The position numbers and the translations under genes are program-made. Below, piece by piece: positions 8,751-17,501 of a DNA stretch of 64,000 nucleotides. The notes under the pieces are model-generated. The model searched no databases. It saw only the letters and a list, made by a program, of their open reading frames with translations, and had not been told where the DNA came from. Location of the stretch: contig JADJCV010000004.1 in assembly GCA_016703025.1 (NCBI GenBank), positions 992,001-1,056,000 of the forward strand, in the 5' to 3' direction. The DNA comes from Candidatus Avedoeria danica (lineage in GTDB: Bacteria > Chloroflexota > Anaerolineae > Epilineales > Epilineaceae). Numbering within the stretch: the first letter of the stretch is position 1; the number at the start of each line of letters is the position of its first letter.

Positions 8751-10340
8751 CTATGATGGTCCGACCTTGTCCGACGCGTCGAACGGCGGATCGGCCGCAC
8801 GAACGGCCCTGAGCAGCTGACGAAAGCCCACTTCGGCGCCGCCGTCGACGTAGTGCCGGCGGAAGAAGTACGGGCAGGCCGGCGAAAGCAGCACGGTGTT
8901 CCCGGCCACGGCGCCTGCGGCCGCGGCAGCGACGGCGTCCGGGAGCCGGTCGAAGCGGTCGACGACCGGGCCGTGGACCGTCGACCCGGTGCCGGTCTCG
9001 CCGGCCCGTTCGACTTCGGCCGCGATCCGCTCGCCGCCGGGTCCCGGCAGAACGATCAAGCGCCGGACGTGGCGTCGGATCGACGCGACGAGCGGTCGCA
9101 CGTCGAGGCCCTTGTCGTCACCGCCGATCAGGAGCACGACCGACGGCTGGTCCGGCGACGCTGCGTCGGTGCCGCGCGTCAACGCCTCGAGCGCGGCGAT
9201 CGTGGCCTGTGGCGTCGTAGCGTTCAGGTCGTCGTAATAGCGCACGCCGCCCGCGCTCCACACGAGCTGCGTGCGGTGCCGCAGGCCGCGGAACGTCTTG
9301 AGCGCAGTGTCGACGGCGTCCGGGGTGGCCCCGGCCCACAGCGCCGCGGCAGATGCGGCCAGCGCATTCTCGACGTTGTGGTCCCCTGGGAGGGTGAACG
9401 AGGCGAGCGTGGCCACGCGTTCAGCGGGTCCACCGGACGTCCGGCGCACGTGGATCAGCCCGTCCGCGCTCCATACGCCCATGTCCACCGGCCCGCGGCG
9501 GCTGTACCAGACGACAGGTGCTTCGAGCCCGTCCGCCATCGCGCACGTGAGTTCGTTGTCGGCGTTGAGCACCGCCCAGCCGCGGCGGTCGATACCGGCG
9601 ACGAGTTTGCGCTTCGTGCGGGCATACGACGCGAGGTCGTTGCCATGCTCGTCGAGGTGGTTGGGGAGGACGTTCGTGACGACGCCGATCCAGGGATGGG
9701 GGTCGAGGTCGATCAGGTGGCGGTTGCTGACCTCGAGCACCAAGCGATCCGCGTCGTTCATGTCCGCGAGCGCATCGAGGACCTGGACGCTGCGCCGCTC
9801 GTTGCCGGCATAGAACACCCGCCCGGGCTGCCGGCGAAGGATGTGCTCGATCAGCCGGCTCGTCGTCGACTTGCCGTTGCTGCCCGTCACGGCGATGATG
9901 CGCGCCCTCGACAGCCCGAAGTAGAGGTCCATCAGGCCGTAGAACGGCACGCCGCTGGTGCGAAGCGCGCCGAGCGCCGTGAGGTTGCGCGCGTACAGGT
10001 ACCACGCCTGCGGCGCGAACACGACCTCCGCGTCGGCAACATCCAGCAGGTAGTGATCCCCGAGGTGCCACCGGGCGTCGATCGACCGGAGGGCCAGCCA
10101 CGCCGCAGCGCGCTCAGGCGCCGCAAGGCCGACGTGCTGGCGCTTGAACTCGGCCTCGATCGCATCCTCGCCGGCCAAGTCGTGCAGCGTCAGCCGTCCG
10201 ACACCGGCCGTGGCCAGGAAACGGGCGATCGCCGCGCCTTCCGTGCCGGCGACGCCGACGACGTGCACACGCTTGTTCCGCCACGCCTCGACCTCGAGCC
10301 AATCGACGGCGGGGCGCGTCCGCTCGACCGGGCCGCTCAT
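8751..10340 (-). CDS. MurD-like Mur ligase
   Basis: 529 residues. A dinucleotide-fold N-terminal domain (RVHVVGVAGTEGAAIARFL, ~25-43) is followed by the Mur ligase ATP site GSNGKSTTSRLIEHIL (~155), a central domain with NVLPNHLDEHGN and GDHNVENALAA, and a C-terminal domain with LIGGDDKGLDVRPL. This is the MurD pattern: ATP-dependent addition of D-glutamate to UDP-MurNAc-L-Ala in the cytoplasm. It is longer than typical MurD (~450) mainly at the N-terminus and in inter-domain loops, so a paralogue using another substrate is possible. ATG at 10338-10340 overlaps the NlpC/P60 stop (ATGA). No other mur synthesis gene is adjacent (MurJ lies 41 kb away). Confidence 0.78.
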   Translation of the reverse strand: MSGPVERTRPAVDWLEVEAWRNKRVHVVGVAGTEGAAIARFLATAGVGRLTLHDLAGEDAIEAEFKRQHVGLAAPERAAAWLALRSIDARWHLGDHYLLDVADAEVVFAPQAWYLYARNLTALGALRTSGVPFYGLMDLYFGLSRARIIAVTGSNGKSTTSRLIEHILRRQPGRVFYAGNERRSVQVLDALADMNDADRLVLEVSNRHLIDLDPHPWIGVVTNVLPNHLDEHGNDLASYARTKRKLVAGIDRRGWAVLNADNELTCAMADGLEAPVVWYSRRGPVDMGVWSADGLIHVRRTSGGPAERVATLASFTLPGDHNVENALAASAAALWAGATPDAVDTALKTFRGLRHRTQLVWSAGGVRYYDDLNATTPQATIAALEALTRGTDAASPDQPSVVLLIGGDDKGLDVRPLVASIRRHVRRLIVLPGPGGERIAAEVERAGETGTGSTVHGPVVDRFDRLPDAVAAAAAGAVAGNTVLLSPACPYFFRRHYVDGGAEVGFRQLLRAVRAADPPFDASDKVGPS

Positions 10341-11320
10341 GCTCCGCCTCGGTAGCCCGGCGGGAACCGGCGTGCCGCACGGAACGCATAGCGCGTCAGG
10401 ACGGCGGCCAGCGTCTCGACGGTCACGACGCCGTGGTCGAGACAGGCATGGGCCACGGTGGCGGCGGCCCCCGTTGGCCCCAGCACGAGCACGATGTGAC
10501 TCGTTCCGCGCTCGAGATGGGTCACGTGAACGACGTCGCCCGCCGCGACATCGTCCAACGCCACCCGGAAGCCGAAGCGGGCCTGGTCGCTCGAGTGGCG
10601 CGGCAGACCGAGACCGGTCGCCGCCTTGACGACGTGCTGAACGAACGCCGAACAGTCGATGCCGCTCATCGACCGGCCGCCGAGGACGTACGGCACGCCG
10701 AGCCAGGGCCGGACCGCCTCCGCCCACGCGCCCGGCGATGCGGCCTGCGCCGCGCCGGCCCAGCCCGCTCGCCATGCCGTCACGGACGCGGGCGCGTGCT
10801 GCGGGGCAAGCACGGTGACGTCCGCCGTCGCAACCCAGCCGACGGTCCGGTCGGCCAGCTCGACCACCGTGTGATCACCGACCTGCGTCAACCGGCGGGC
10901 CGGCGGATCGCTCGGGAGGAGCTCGGACGACAGATCGCCCGTCGCCGTGGCGCGCACCGGGACCGGTCGGGTCGATACGCCGCGCAACCAGCCTTCGCTT
11001 TCTGCTCGTTCGGTAAGGGCGACGACCGCGCTCGGCAGCCGAGCCGGGTCGAGTCCGGCCGCGGCCAACTGCCCGCCCACGCTGCGCACGAGCGCGTCGC
11101 GCTGCGCCGGCACGAGGACCGTGCCCTCGAGCACCGGCGTACCGTCCCCCTGCCGGGCGACGCGGACGTCGGCGACGACGTGGCCGTAGCGGGCGCGCCA
11201 TGCCTCGAGCACGCCGGCGAGCGCGCGCTCGGCGGCAGCGGTCAGGGCATCGACCATCGCGGCGTCGTTCGATGGGGCATCGTCGGGTGGACGAACGTCC
11301 GTCCGCGGCGCATCAGGCAT
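10337..11320 (-). CDS. NlpC/P60-family peptidase
   Basis: 327 residues. The C-terminal ~130 residues are a papain-like NlpC/P60 domain: WLGVPYVLGGRSMSGIDCSAF carries the catalytic cysteine, and VVHVTHLERGTSHIVLV the catalytic histidine. The family cleaves gamma-D-Glu-diamino-acid bonds of murein peptides. The N-terminal ~190 residues resemble the SH3-like regions preceding this domain in recycling dipeptidases (QVGDHTVVELADRTVGWV). No signal peptide is evident, so it may act inside the cell on recycled peptides. Start ATG at 11318-11320; the same ATG context is duplicated twice upstream by 17-bp repeats. It is the first gene of the leftward run and is coupled to the MurD-like gene. Confidence 0.8.
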   Translation of the reverse strand: MPDAPRTDVRPPDDAPSNDAAMVDALTAAAERALAGVLEAWRARYGHVVADVRVARQGDGTPVLEGTVLVPAQRDALVRSVGGQLAAAGLDPARLPSAVVALTERAESEGWLRGVSTRPVPVRATATGDLSSELLPSDPPARRLTQVGDHTVVELADRTVGWVATADVTVLAPQHAPASVTAWRAGWAGAAQAASPGAWAEAVRPWLGVPYVLGGRSMSGIDCSAFVQHVVKAATGLGLPRHSSDQARFGFRVALDDVAAGDVVHVTHLERGTSHIVLVLGPTGAAATVAHACLDHGVVTVETLAAVLTRYAFRAARRFPPGYRGGA

Positions 11321-11357
11321 GGGGGTGCTTCGGGCATGGGGGTGCTTCAGGCATGGG
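11316..11357. repeat. 17-bp direct repeat (2.5 copies) duplicating a start-codon region
   Basis: Two full copies (11316-11332 and 11333-11349) of GGCATGGGGGTGCTTCR and a third partial copy to 11357. Read on the minus strand, each copy carries ATGCC, so three ATGs lie 17 bp apart and therefore in three different frames. The outermost (11352-11354) opens a 13-codon frame that ends at 11313, overlapping the chosen NlpC/P60 start. Confidence 0.8.
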
Positions 11358-11361
11358 CACG

Positions 11362-11391
11362 ATCGTATCCGAAGGGGTGGCGATCGGCCAA
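11362..11391 (-). promoter_or_regulatory. Possible promoter for the NlpC/P60-MurD run
   Basis: Minus strand: TTGGCC (11386-11391), 18-bp spacer, TACGAT (11362-11367). The predicted start near 11355 falls at the outermost repeat-derived ATG. Moderate match to sigma70; no competing hexamers are closer to the gene. Confidence 0.35.
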
Positions 11392-11413
11392 GCAACAAGC
11401 GCAATTGGCGGCA

Positions 11414-11422
11414 TGCTAGAAT
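11414..11422 (+). promoter_or_regulatory. Extended -10 promoter for aconitase
   Basis: TGCTAGAAT (TG at 11414-11415, -10 hexamer TAGAAT at 11417-11422) without a recognisable -35. The start would be near 11429, giving a ~65-nt leader before the aconitase ATG. The same nonamer occurs upstream of the gene at 57788, and a close variant upstream of 17502. Confidence 0.5.
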
Positions 11423-11493
11423 CGCTGGCGCTCGCCCGTCGCGTGATCCGCCGGCGGGCATGACCACGCGCGAGATCGTCAGGAGAGACCGCT

Positions 11494-14289
11494 ATGCCCA
11501 CCCGAGATGCCTTCGGCACCCGTGATGTCCTTCAGACGGCCGACGGCCCGGTTGGCTACCACCGCTTGGCGGCGCTCGTCGATCGGGGCCTGCCCGATCC
11601 GTCGCTGCTGCCCTTGTCCATCCGGGTCATGCTCGAGGCCGCCCTGCGCAACCTTGACGACTTCGCCGTCACCGAGGCGCATGTCGCATCGATCGCTGCC
11701 TGGCGGTACGACGCCCAGGCGCCGGACGAGGTTCCGTTCGTGCCGGCCCGCGTGATCCTGCAGGACTTCACGGGCGTGCCGGCCGTCGTCGACCTTGCGG
11801 CGATGCGGGATGCCGTGGCGCGGCTGGGCGGGGATCCGCAGCAGATCAACCCACGGGTGAACGTCGACCTCGTCATCGACCACTCCGTCCAGGTCGACGC
11901 GTTCGGCTCGCTTGCCTCGCTCTTGATCAACGCCGACCTCGAGTTCGAGCGGAACAAGGAACGCTACGCGTTTCTGCGCTGGGGACAGCAGGCGTTCGAG
12001 CACTTCAAGGTCGTGCCGCCGGCCAGCGGGATCGTCCACCAGGTGAACCTCGAGTTCCTGGCGACCGTCGTGGCACGATCGGTGGTGGACGGCGCGGCGA
12101 TGGCCTACCCGGACACGCTCGTCGGCACGGACTCGCACACAACGATGATCAATGGCCTCGGCGTGCTCGGCTGGGGCGTCGGCGGGATCGAAGCCGAGGC
12201 CGTCATGCTCGGACAGCCACTGTACATGGTGCTGCCGGAGGTCGTCGGCTTCGAGCTGCAGGGTGCGCTGCCGGAGGGCGCGACGGCGACCGACCTCGTG
12301 CTGCGCGTCACGGAGATGCTCCGCGGACACGGCGTCGTGGGCAAGTTCGTGGAGTACTTCGGCGACGGCCTCTCGCGGCTCTCGTTGCCGGACCGGGCGA
12401 CGCTTGCGAACATGGCGCCCGAGTACGGCGCGACGTGCGGGTTCTTCCCGGTCGACGCCGAGTGCCTGGACTTCCTCCGCCGCACGAACCGGGCCGCGTC
12501 CGTCGACCTCGTGGAGCGCTACGCCAAGGCGCAGGGCCTGTTTCGCGAGGACGGCATGCCGCCACCGAAGTTCAGCGCGACGCTGCGATTGGACATGGGC
12601 ACCGTCGAGCCGAGCCTTGCCGGACCGAAGCGGCCGCAGGACCGGGTGAGCCTGGCGAATGCCAAGCGGTCGTTCTGGCGTGCGATGGACACGACGTACG
12701 GCAAGCCGCCGCCGTCCGCGGCCACGGTCGGCGAGCCGGTGGCGCGGTGGCTGGACGAGGGCGGCGCGGTGCGCGAACCGGTGCGGGCGACGGAACGGCT
12801 CGACCTGTTCGCCGGTTCGCGGGCCGGTGTCGCGCTCGCAGACGCGGCGTGCACGTTGACCCACGGTTCCGTCGTCATCGCCGCGATCACGTCGTGCACG
12901 AACACGTCGAACCCGTCCGTCATGGTCGGCGCCGGCCTCGTGGCACGCAAGGCCGTCGAGCGGGGTCTCACGCGGCGGCCATGGGTGAAGACGAGCATGG
13001 CGCCCGGCTCGAAAGTGGTGACCCGCTACCTCGACGCCTCCGGCCTGACTCCCTACCTCGAAGCGCTCGGCTTCCACACCGTCGGCTACGGCTGCACTTC
13101 GTGCATCGGCAACAGCGGGCCATTGCCCGCGCCGGTCGAGGCGGCGATCCGCGAGAACGATCTCGTGGCGGTGGCCGTGCTGAGCGGCAACCGGAACTTC
13201 GAGGGCCGCGTCCACCCGCTGACCCGCGCCAACTACCTCGCCAGCCCGCCGCTCGTCGTGGCGTACGCCATCGCCGGGACGATGGACATCGATTTCGCCA
13301 GCGAGCCGATCGGCTTCGACCCGGGCGGCGCGCCGGTGTACCTGTCCGACCTCTGGCCGACGCAGGCCGAGATCGCCGCCGCCGTGCGCCGCAGCCTGAC
13401 TCCGGCGATGTTCGCCGAGGAGTACGGCCACATCTACGACGGCAACCCGCAATGGAACGCCGTGCCGGTGGGCAGCGGCGCGCGCTACGCCTGGGACGAA
13501 CGCTCCACCTATATTCGCGAGCCGAGCTTCTTCCAGGGCCTGTCGATCGAGCCCCCGCCCGTCCAGCCGATCCGCGGCGCACGTGCACTGGCCGCACTTG
13601 GCGACTCGATCACGACGGACCACATCTCGCCTGCCGGGAGCATCCCGCCGAGCACGCCGGCCGGCGCTTACCTGATGGACTGGGACATCGAACCGCGCGA
13701 CTTCAACAGCTACGGCAGCCGGCGCGGCAACCACGAGGTGATGGTCCGCGGCACGTTCGCCAACATTCGGCTGCGCAACCACATGGCGCCGGGCACGGAG
13801 GGCGGCTTCACGACGCACCAGCCCACCGGGGACACGCTGTCCATCTTCGAAGCCAGCCAGCGCTATCAGGCCGACGGCGTTCCGCTGCTCATCCTGGCGG
13901 GCGCCGAGTACGGCACGGGCTCGAGCCGCGACTGGGCCGCCAAGGGCACGCTCTTGTTGGGGGTGCGGGCCGTGATCGCCAAGAGCTATGAGCGGATCCA
14001 CCGCTCGAACTTGGTGGGGATGGGGATTCTGCCGTTGCAGTTCACTGCCGGCGAGGGCTGGGCGGAGCTCGGCCTGACCGGCCGCGAGACGTTCGACGTG
14101 CCCGTGCCGGCCGATGTCGTGCCGGGACAGCCGATCGAGGTCACGGCCGTGGATTCGGACGGGCGGACCGTGCGGTTCACGGTGATCGCCCGTCTGGACA
14201 GCCCGGTCGACATTCGGTACTGGCGCAATGGCGGGATCCTCCAGACGGTGCTGCGGGACATGCTGACGGCGGAGCGCGCGTCGTCGTAG
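11494..14289 (+). CDS. acnA: Aconitate hydratase (AcnA/IRP1 type)
   Basis: A 931-residue TCA-cycle enzyme interconverting citrate and isocitrate with a [4Fe-4S] cluster in the cytoplasm. Cluster cysteines appear in SCTNTSNPSVM (~468) and in GYGCTSCIGNSGPL (~531, two cysteines). Also visible are GTDSHTTMINGLGVLGWGVG (~210), TDHISPAGSIP (~709) and the swivel-domain serine motif EYGTGSSRDWAAKG (~805). Domain order and length fit monomeric AcnA. The start ATG at 11494 is preceded at good distance by AGGAGA (SD). It has its own extended -10 promoter and stands alone between the divergent NlpC operon and the secreted hydrolase 31 bp downstream. Confidence 0.97.
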   Translation: MPTRDAFGTRDVLQTADGPVGYHRLAALVDRGLPDPSLLPLSIRVMLEAALRNLDDFAVTEAHVASIAAWRYDAQAPDEVPFVPARVILQDFTGVPAVVDLAAMRDAVARLGGDPQQINPRVNVDLVIDHSVQVDAFGSLASLLINADLEFERNKERYAFLRWGQQAFEHFKVVPPASGIVHQVNLEFLATVVARSVVDGAAMAYPDTLVGTDSHTTMINGLGVLGWGVGGIEAEAVMLGQPLYMVLPEVVGFELQGALPEGATATDLVLRVTEMLRGHGVVGKFVEYFGDGLSRLSLPDRATLANMAPEYGATCGFFPVDAECLDFLRRTNRAASVDLVERYAKAQGLFREDGMPPPKFSATLRLDMGTVEPSLAGPKRPQDRVSLANAKRSFWRAMDTTYGKPPPSAATVGEPVARWLDEGGAVREPVRATERLDLFAGSRAGVALADAACTLTHGSVVIAAITSCTNTSNPSVMVGAGLVARKAVERGLTRRPWVKTSMAPGSKVVTRYLDASGLTPYLEALGFHTVGYGCTSCIGNSGPLPAPVEAAIRENDLVAVAVLSGNRNFEGRVHPLTRANYLASPPLVVAYAIAGTMDIDFASEPIGFDPGGAPVYLSDLWPTQAEIAAAVRRSLTPAMFAEEYGHIYDGNPQWNAVPVGSGARYAWDERSTYIREPSFFQGLSIEPPPVQPIRGARALAALGDSITTDHISPAGSIPPSTPAGAYLMDWDIEPRDFNSYGSRRGNHEVMVRGTFANIRLRNHMAPGTEGGFTTHQPTGDTLSIFEASQRYQADGVPLLILAGAEYGTGSSRDWAAKGTLLLGVRAVIAKSYERIHRSNLVGMGILPLQFTAGEGWAELGLTGRETFDVPVPADVVPGQPIEVTAVDSDGRTVRFTVIARLDSPVDIRYWRNGGILQTVLRDMLTAERASS

Positions 14290-14320
14290 GCGATGGTGCA
14301 GGACAACGAGGACGGGCGTC

Positions 14321-17300
14321 ATGACGTGGAAGCCAGGATGGCCGGGTCTTGTGGCGCGGACGGCGGCGGGCATTGGCGCGCTCGTGATCGGTGCCGCCGG
14401 CGAACGGGATCGCCCACCGCGTGATCCGCGGGTGAGCGCCCAAGCATCGGCGGCTGCGGCGAGCATCTGGATCGAAGGTGAGGCAGCAGAGGCCACGACG
14501 TTCAACCGGCACGGCTGGTACTGTTGCGACGGCGTGCGGTCCGACCTCCTGTCGCCGGGCGTGCCGGGCAGTGCGCCCGGCGATTGGCTGTCGCACTACG
14601 CGAACAACGACGCCCGAGAGGTCACGGCGACCTACCGGTTCGAGGTGACCGCTGCCGGACGGCGCGTGCTGTGGCTGCGCGCGAGCGTCTATCAGGTTCG
14701 AAGCTGGTGGCGATTGGACGACGGGCCGGCGGTCGACGTCGATCTGGCGACCGAAGCGCGCGAGCGCCTGAACCTCGTCGCGCCGGCCATCGACATCCGC
14801 TTCCTGGCGTGGGTGCGCGCCGGCGTCGTCGACATGAACGCCGGCGCGCACCGCCTGACCGTCGGCCTGGCCGGCCACCCCTCCCGGCGGGATGGGCGCG
14901 AGGTGCACGGCGGGCTGGATGCGATCGTCCTCGTGCCGGAGGGCGAGGCGTGGGCGCCGACGGGCGGGCTGAGGCCGCCCGACCCGGCACGGCCGGCGCC
15001 GGTGCCGGCCGCCGGCGATTGGTTCCCGCTCGTCCCGATCGAGGACGCAGTGTCCGCAGACAGCGTGACCGACGCGTCGGCGCTCGTCGAACGACCCGCT
15101 GGAGCACGCGGGCCCGTGCGTGCGGTCGGCGACGGTCTCGCGTTCGCCGACGGCACGCCGGTGCGCTTCTGGGGCGTCAACGCGCTGCCGATGGCGACGC
15201 CGGAGAAGATGGCGCGCCAAGCGCGTTACTACGCCAAGCACGGTGTGAATCTCGTGCGGATCCACCCCGTCGAGAGCATCGTCGGCGTTCTGCGCCGCGG
15301 TCCGGACGGCCAGCGCCTCCTCGACCCGGCGGGGCTCGATCGGCTGGACCGGTGGTTCGCCGCCCTCAAGGACGCCGGAATCTACGTCAGCTGGTCGCCC
15401 TTCTACCCCCATGTGATCACGAGCGATGACGACTATCCGGCCGACCTGTACGCCGAGCTGCCCGACGCGAACGCCTGGAACCTTCCGGCAGGCACGGTAG
15501 GCAAGAGCTCCAGTGGTTATGTCAACTACATCCCTGCCCTTCAGGAAGCCGAATGGACGTGGCTGGCGTCGTTGCTGGAGCATCGGAACCCCTACACCGG
15601 ATTGCGTTATGTCGATGACCCTGCCCTGGCGATCGTCGAGGTCCACAACGAGGACAGCATCTTCTGGCACGCGCCCCTGAACGACCTCGAGGCAGGCCGC
15701 GCCGGGCCGCGCCACATCGCGGAGCTGCAGCGACAGTGGCAGGCATGGGTTCGCGCGCACTACCCCAGCGACGGCGCACTGCGCGCCGCTTGGGGACCGG
15801 TCGGCCGCGGCAGCCGGGACGGCGACTCGCGGGACAACCCCCGGCTGGGCATCTACGGTGCCTGGGAGATGCAGGCGGACGGCCCTTCCCGCAACCGTGC
15901 CGAGTCGAAGCGGATGGGCGATTTCATCCGCTTCCTCGCCGAAACGCAGCGCGGCTACTTCGAACACCGCCGCGACGCGCTGCGTGCGCACGGCTATGAC
16001 GGCCTGACGATCTCGACGGCTTGGCAGGCCGGCGGCCCGGCCGCCCACCTCGCCAACCTCTGGACGGACGACGCGATGGACGTCATCGACCGCCACGCCT
16101 ACTTCGGCGGGGGCGCGGGCGGGCATCAGGTCGGGGTCGGCGACGTGAACTCCGCCTCCCACCTCGGGACGCTCGACGGTGGCATCCTGGCGCGCGGCTA
16201 CGAGCAGGTCGAGGGCAAGCCGTTCATGCTCAGCGAGTGGACGCAGTCACCGCCGAACGAGTGGAAGGCCGAAATCGCGCCCCTCGTGGCGTTCTACGGC
16301 TTCGGCCTCGGCGGCTGGGATGCCAGCACGCACTTCTCGGCCGGCCGCGCCGACCTGGGCGGCGGCTGGCCGGACGAGGACAGTTACGTCACCGAGACGC
16401 CGAGCTACATCGGCCAGTTCCCGGCCCTCGCCCGCGCGGTGCACCGGGGCGACTTCACGCAAGGACCGCTGATCGCCGCCCGCCGCCTGGCGATTGACGA
16501 CGCGTTCCTCGGCATTGACGCGCTCGCGCAAGGCGCGCCGAGCGGCGGCTGGGGCGGCGGCGGTGGACCGCTCGCGCTGCCGTTGGGGGCCCAGCTGATG
16601 GGCCGCGTGACGGTGAAGGTCGGCGACGGGCTGGCCCCGAGCACGCTCGGCGACGTCCGTGCCCTCGTCGACCCGGTGCGCGAGGTCATCCGCAGCGCCA
16701 CTGGCGAGCTGGCGTGGCACGTCGCCGAAAGCGTCGTCGTGGCGGACGGCGCGCGGACGCAGGCCGTCGTCGGGTTCGCGGCGAACAAGGCGTTCACGAC
16801 GGGCGCGTTCGAGGTCGCGTTCGGCGAGACGCCGTTCGCCAGCCTCATCCTGACGAGCCTTGACGATGCGCCGCTGTCGGCCAGCCGCAAGGTGCTCGTG
16901 ACGGCGCTGGCGCGGGATCGCCAGACCGGCGCGCGTTACAGCGTGAATCGGCGGCGGCTCGAGGCCGTCGGAGGCCCGCCCCTGCTCATGGAACCCGTGC
17001 AGGCGCGCATCGGACTGCGCTCGGGCACGATCCGGTCGGCCCGCGCCCTGCGTCCGGACGGCGTGCCCGTCGGAGGGCAGGTCGAACATGATGGCCGGAC
17101 CGTCCGAATCGATGGGCGCAGTGCGACGTACCTCTACGTGCTCGAGATCGAGCGGGAGGGCGCCGTTTCGCCCAGTCCGACGGCCACAAGGGGTACGGCG
17201 ACCCCGCCCGCAACGCCATCGGCGGGCGCGCCGACGCCCGCGAACACGCGCGCGGCGACGACCGAGGTGCCGGGGACGCCGGCCGGACCGACGGCCACCC

Positions 17301-17368
17301 CGCCGACGGCGCCCGCACGAACGCGCCTGTGGTTGCCGTTGTGCGCCGCGGCTTGGCCGGTGCGCTGA
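14321..17368 (+). CDS. Secreted clan-A-like glycoside hydrolase with Pro/Thr tail and terminal LWLPL motif
   Basis: 1015 residues. An N-terminal hydrophobic segment (GIGALVIGAAG) suggests export. Residues ~45-210 look like a beta-sandwich carbohydrate-binding or jelly-roll region. The (beta/alpha)8-like catalytic part starts near 270 (FADGTPVRFWGVNALPM, then HGVNLVRIHPVES). A probable acid/base glutamate lies in VEVHNEDS (~445, the Asn-Glu pair typical of clan GH-A) and a probable nucleophile in FMLSEWTQSPPNEW (~639). After ~935 a Pro/Thr/Ala linker of ~60 residues ends in RLWLPLCAAAWPVR, a tail shared in style with other secreted proteins here. Substrate unknown. An SD-like GAGGACGG precedes the ATG. 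Confidence 0.7.
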   Translation: MTWKPGWPGLVARTAAGIGALVIGAAGERDRPPRDPRVSAQASAAAASIWIEGEAAEATTFNRHGWYCCDGVRSDLLSPGVPGSAPGDWLSHYANNDAREVTATYRFEVTAAGRRVLWLRASVYQVRSWWRLDDGPAVDVDLATEARERLNLVAPAIDIRFLAWVRAGVVDMNAGAHRLTVGLAGHPSRRDGREVHGGLDAIVLVPEGEAWAPTGGLRPPDPARPAPVPAAGDWFPLVPIEDAVSADSVTDASALVERPAGARGPVRAVGDGLAFADGTPVRFWGVNALPMATPEKMARQARYYAKHGVNLVRIHPVESIVGVLRRGPDGQRLLDPAGLDRLDRWFAALKDAGIYVSWSPFYPHVITSDDDYPADLYAELPDANAWNLPAGTVGKSSSGYVNYIPALQEAEWTWLASLLEHRNPYTGLRYVDDPALAIVEVHNEDSIFWHAPLNDLEAGRAGPRHIAELQRQWQAWVRAHYPSDGALRAAWGPVGRGSRDGDSRDNPRLGIYGAWEMQADGPSRNRAESKRMGDFIRFLAETQRGYFEHRRDALRAHGYDGLTISTAWQAGGPAAHLANLWTDDAMDVIDRHAYFGGGAGGHQVGVGDVNSASHLGTLDGGILARGYEQVEGKPFMLSEWTQSPPNEWKAEIAPLVAFYGFGLGGWDASTHFSAGRADLGGGWPDEDSYVTETPSYIGQFPALARAVHRGDFTQGPLIAARRLAIDDAFLGIDALAQGAPSGGWGGGGGPLALPLGAQLMGRVTVKVGDGLAPSTLGDVRALVDPVREVIRSATGELAWHVAESVVVADGARTQAVVGFAANKAFTTGAFEVAFGETPFASLILTSLDDAPLSASRKVLVTALARDRQTGARYSVNRRRLEAVGGPPLLMEPVQARIGLRSGTIRSARALRPDGVPVGGQVEHDGRTVRIDGRSATYLYVLEIEREGAVSPSPTATRGTATPPATPSAGAPTPANTRAATTEVPGTPAGPTATPPTAPARTRLWLPLCAAAWPVR

Positions 17369-17428
17369 GACGGAGCCCGCCTCGGACGGCGGGGCCCGTG
17401 CCGGCGGCGCCGGGTCACAGTCGGGCTG

Positions 17429-17437
17429 TGCTAGACT
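17429..17437 (+). promoter_or_regulatory. Extended -10 promoter for the membrane TPR gene
   Basis: TGCTAGACT (TG at 17429-17430, TAGACT at 17432-17437), nearly identical to the elements at 11414 and 57731. The predicted start near 17444 gives a ~58-nt leader to the ATG at 17502. No clear -35. Confidence 0.45.
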
Positions 17438-17501
17438 GTCGGCCCCGTCCGCTCCGGCCAGATCGTCCACTCGGATCGTCCGCCCCCCATTGAGGCAAGA
17501 C

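Noticed and set aside
11479..14505. 1008-codon open frame antisense to aconitase
   Set aside because: Codon-position shadow of a GC-rich gene; composition is His/Arg/Asp-rich without domains, and the sense protein is unmistakable aconitase.
14177..16162. 661-codon antisense frame under the glycoside hydrolase
   Set aside because: Same shadow effect; no motif, no ribosome site.
17376..17393. Short stem CCCGCC/GGCGGG after the hydrolase as a terminator
   Set aside because: Six-bp stem without U-tail; such stems are frequent by chance here.
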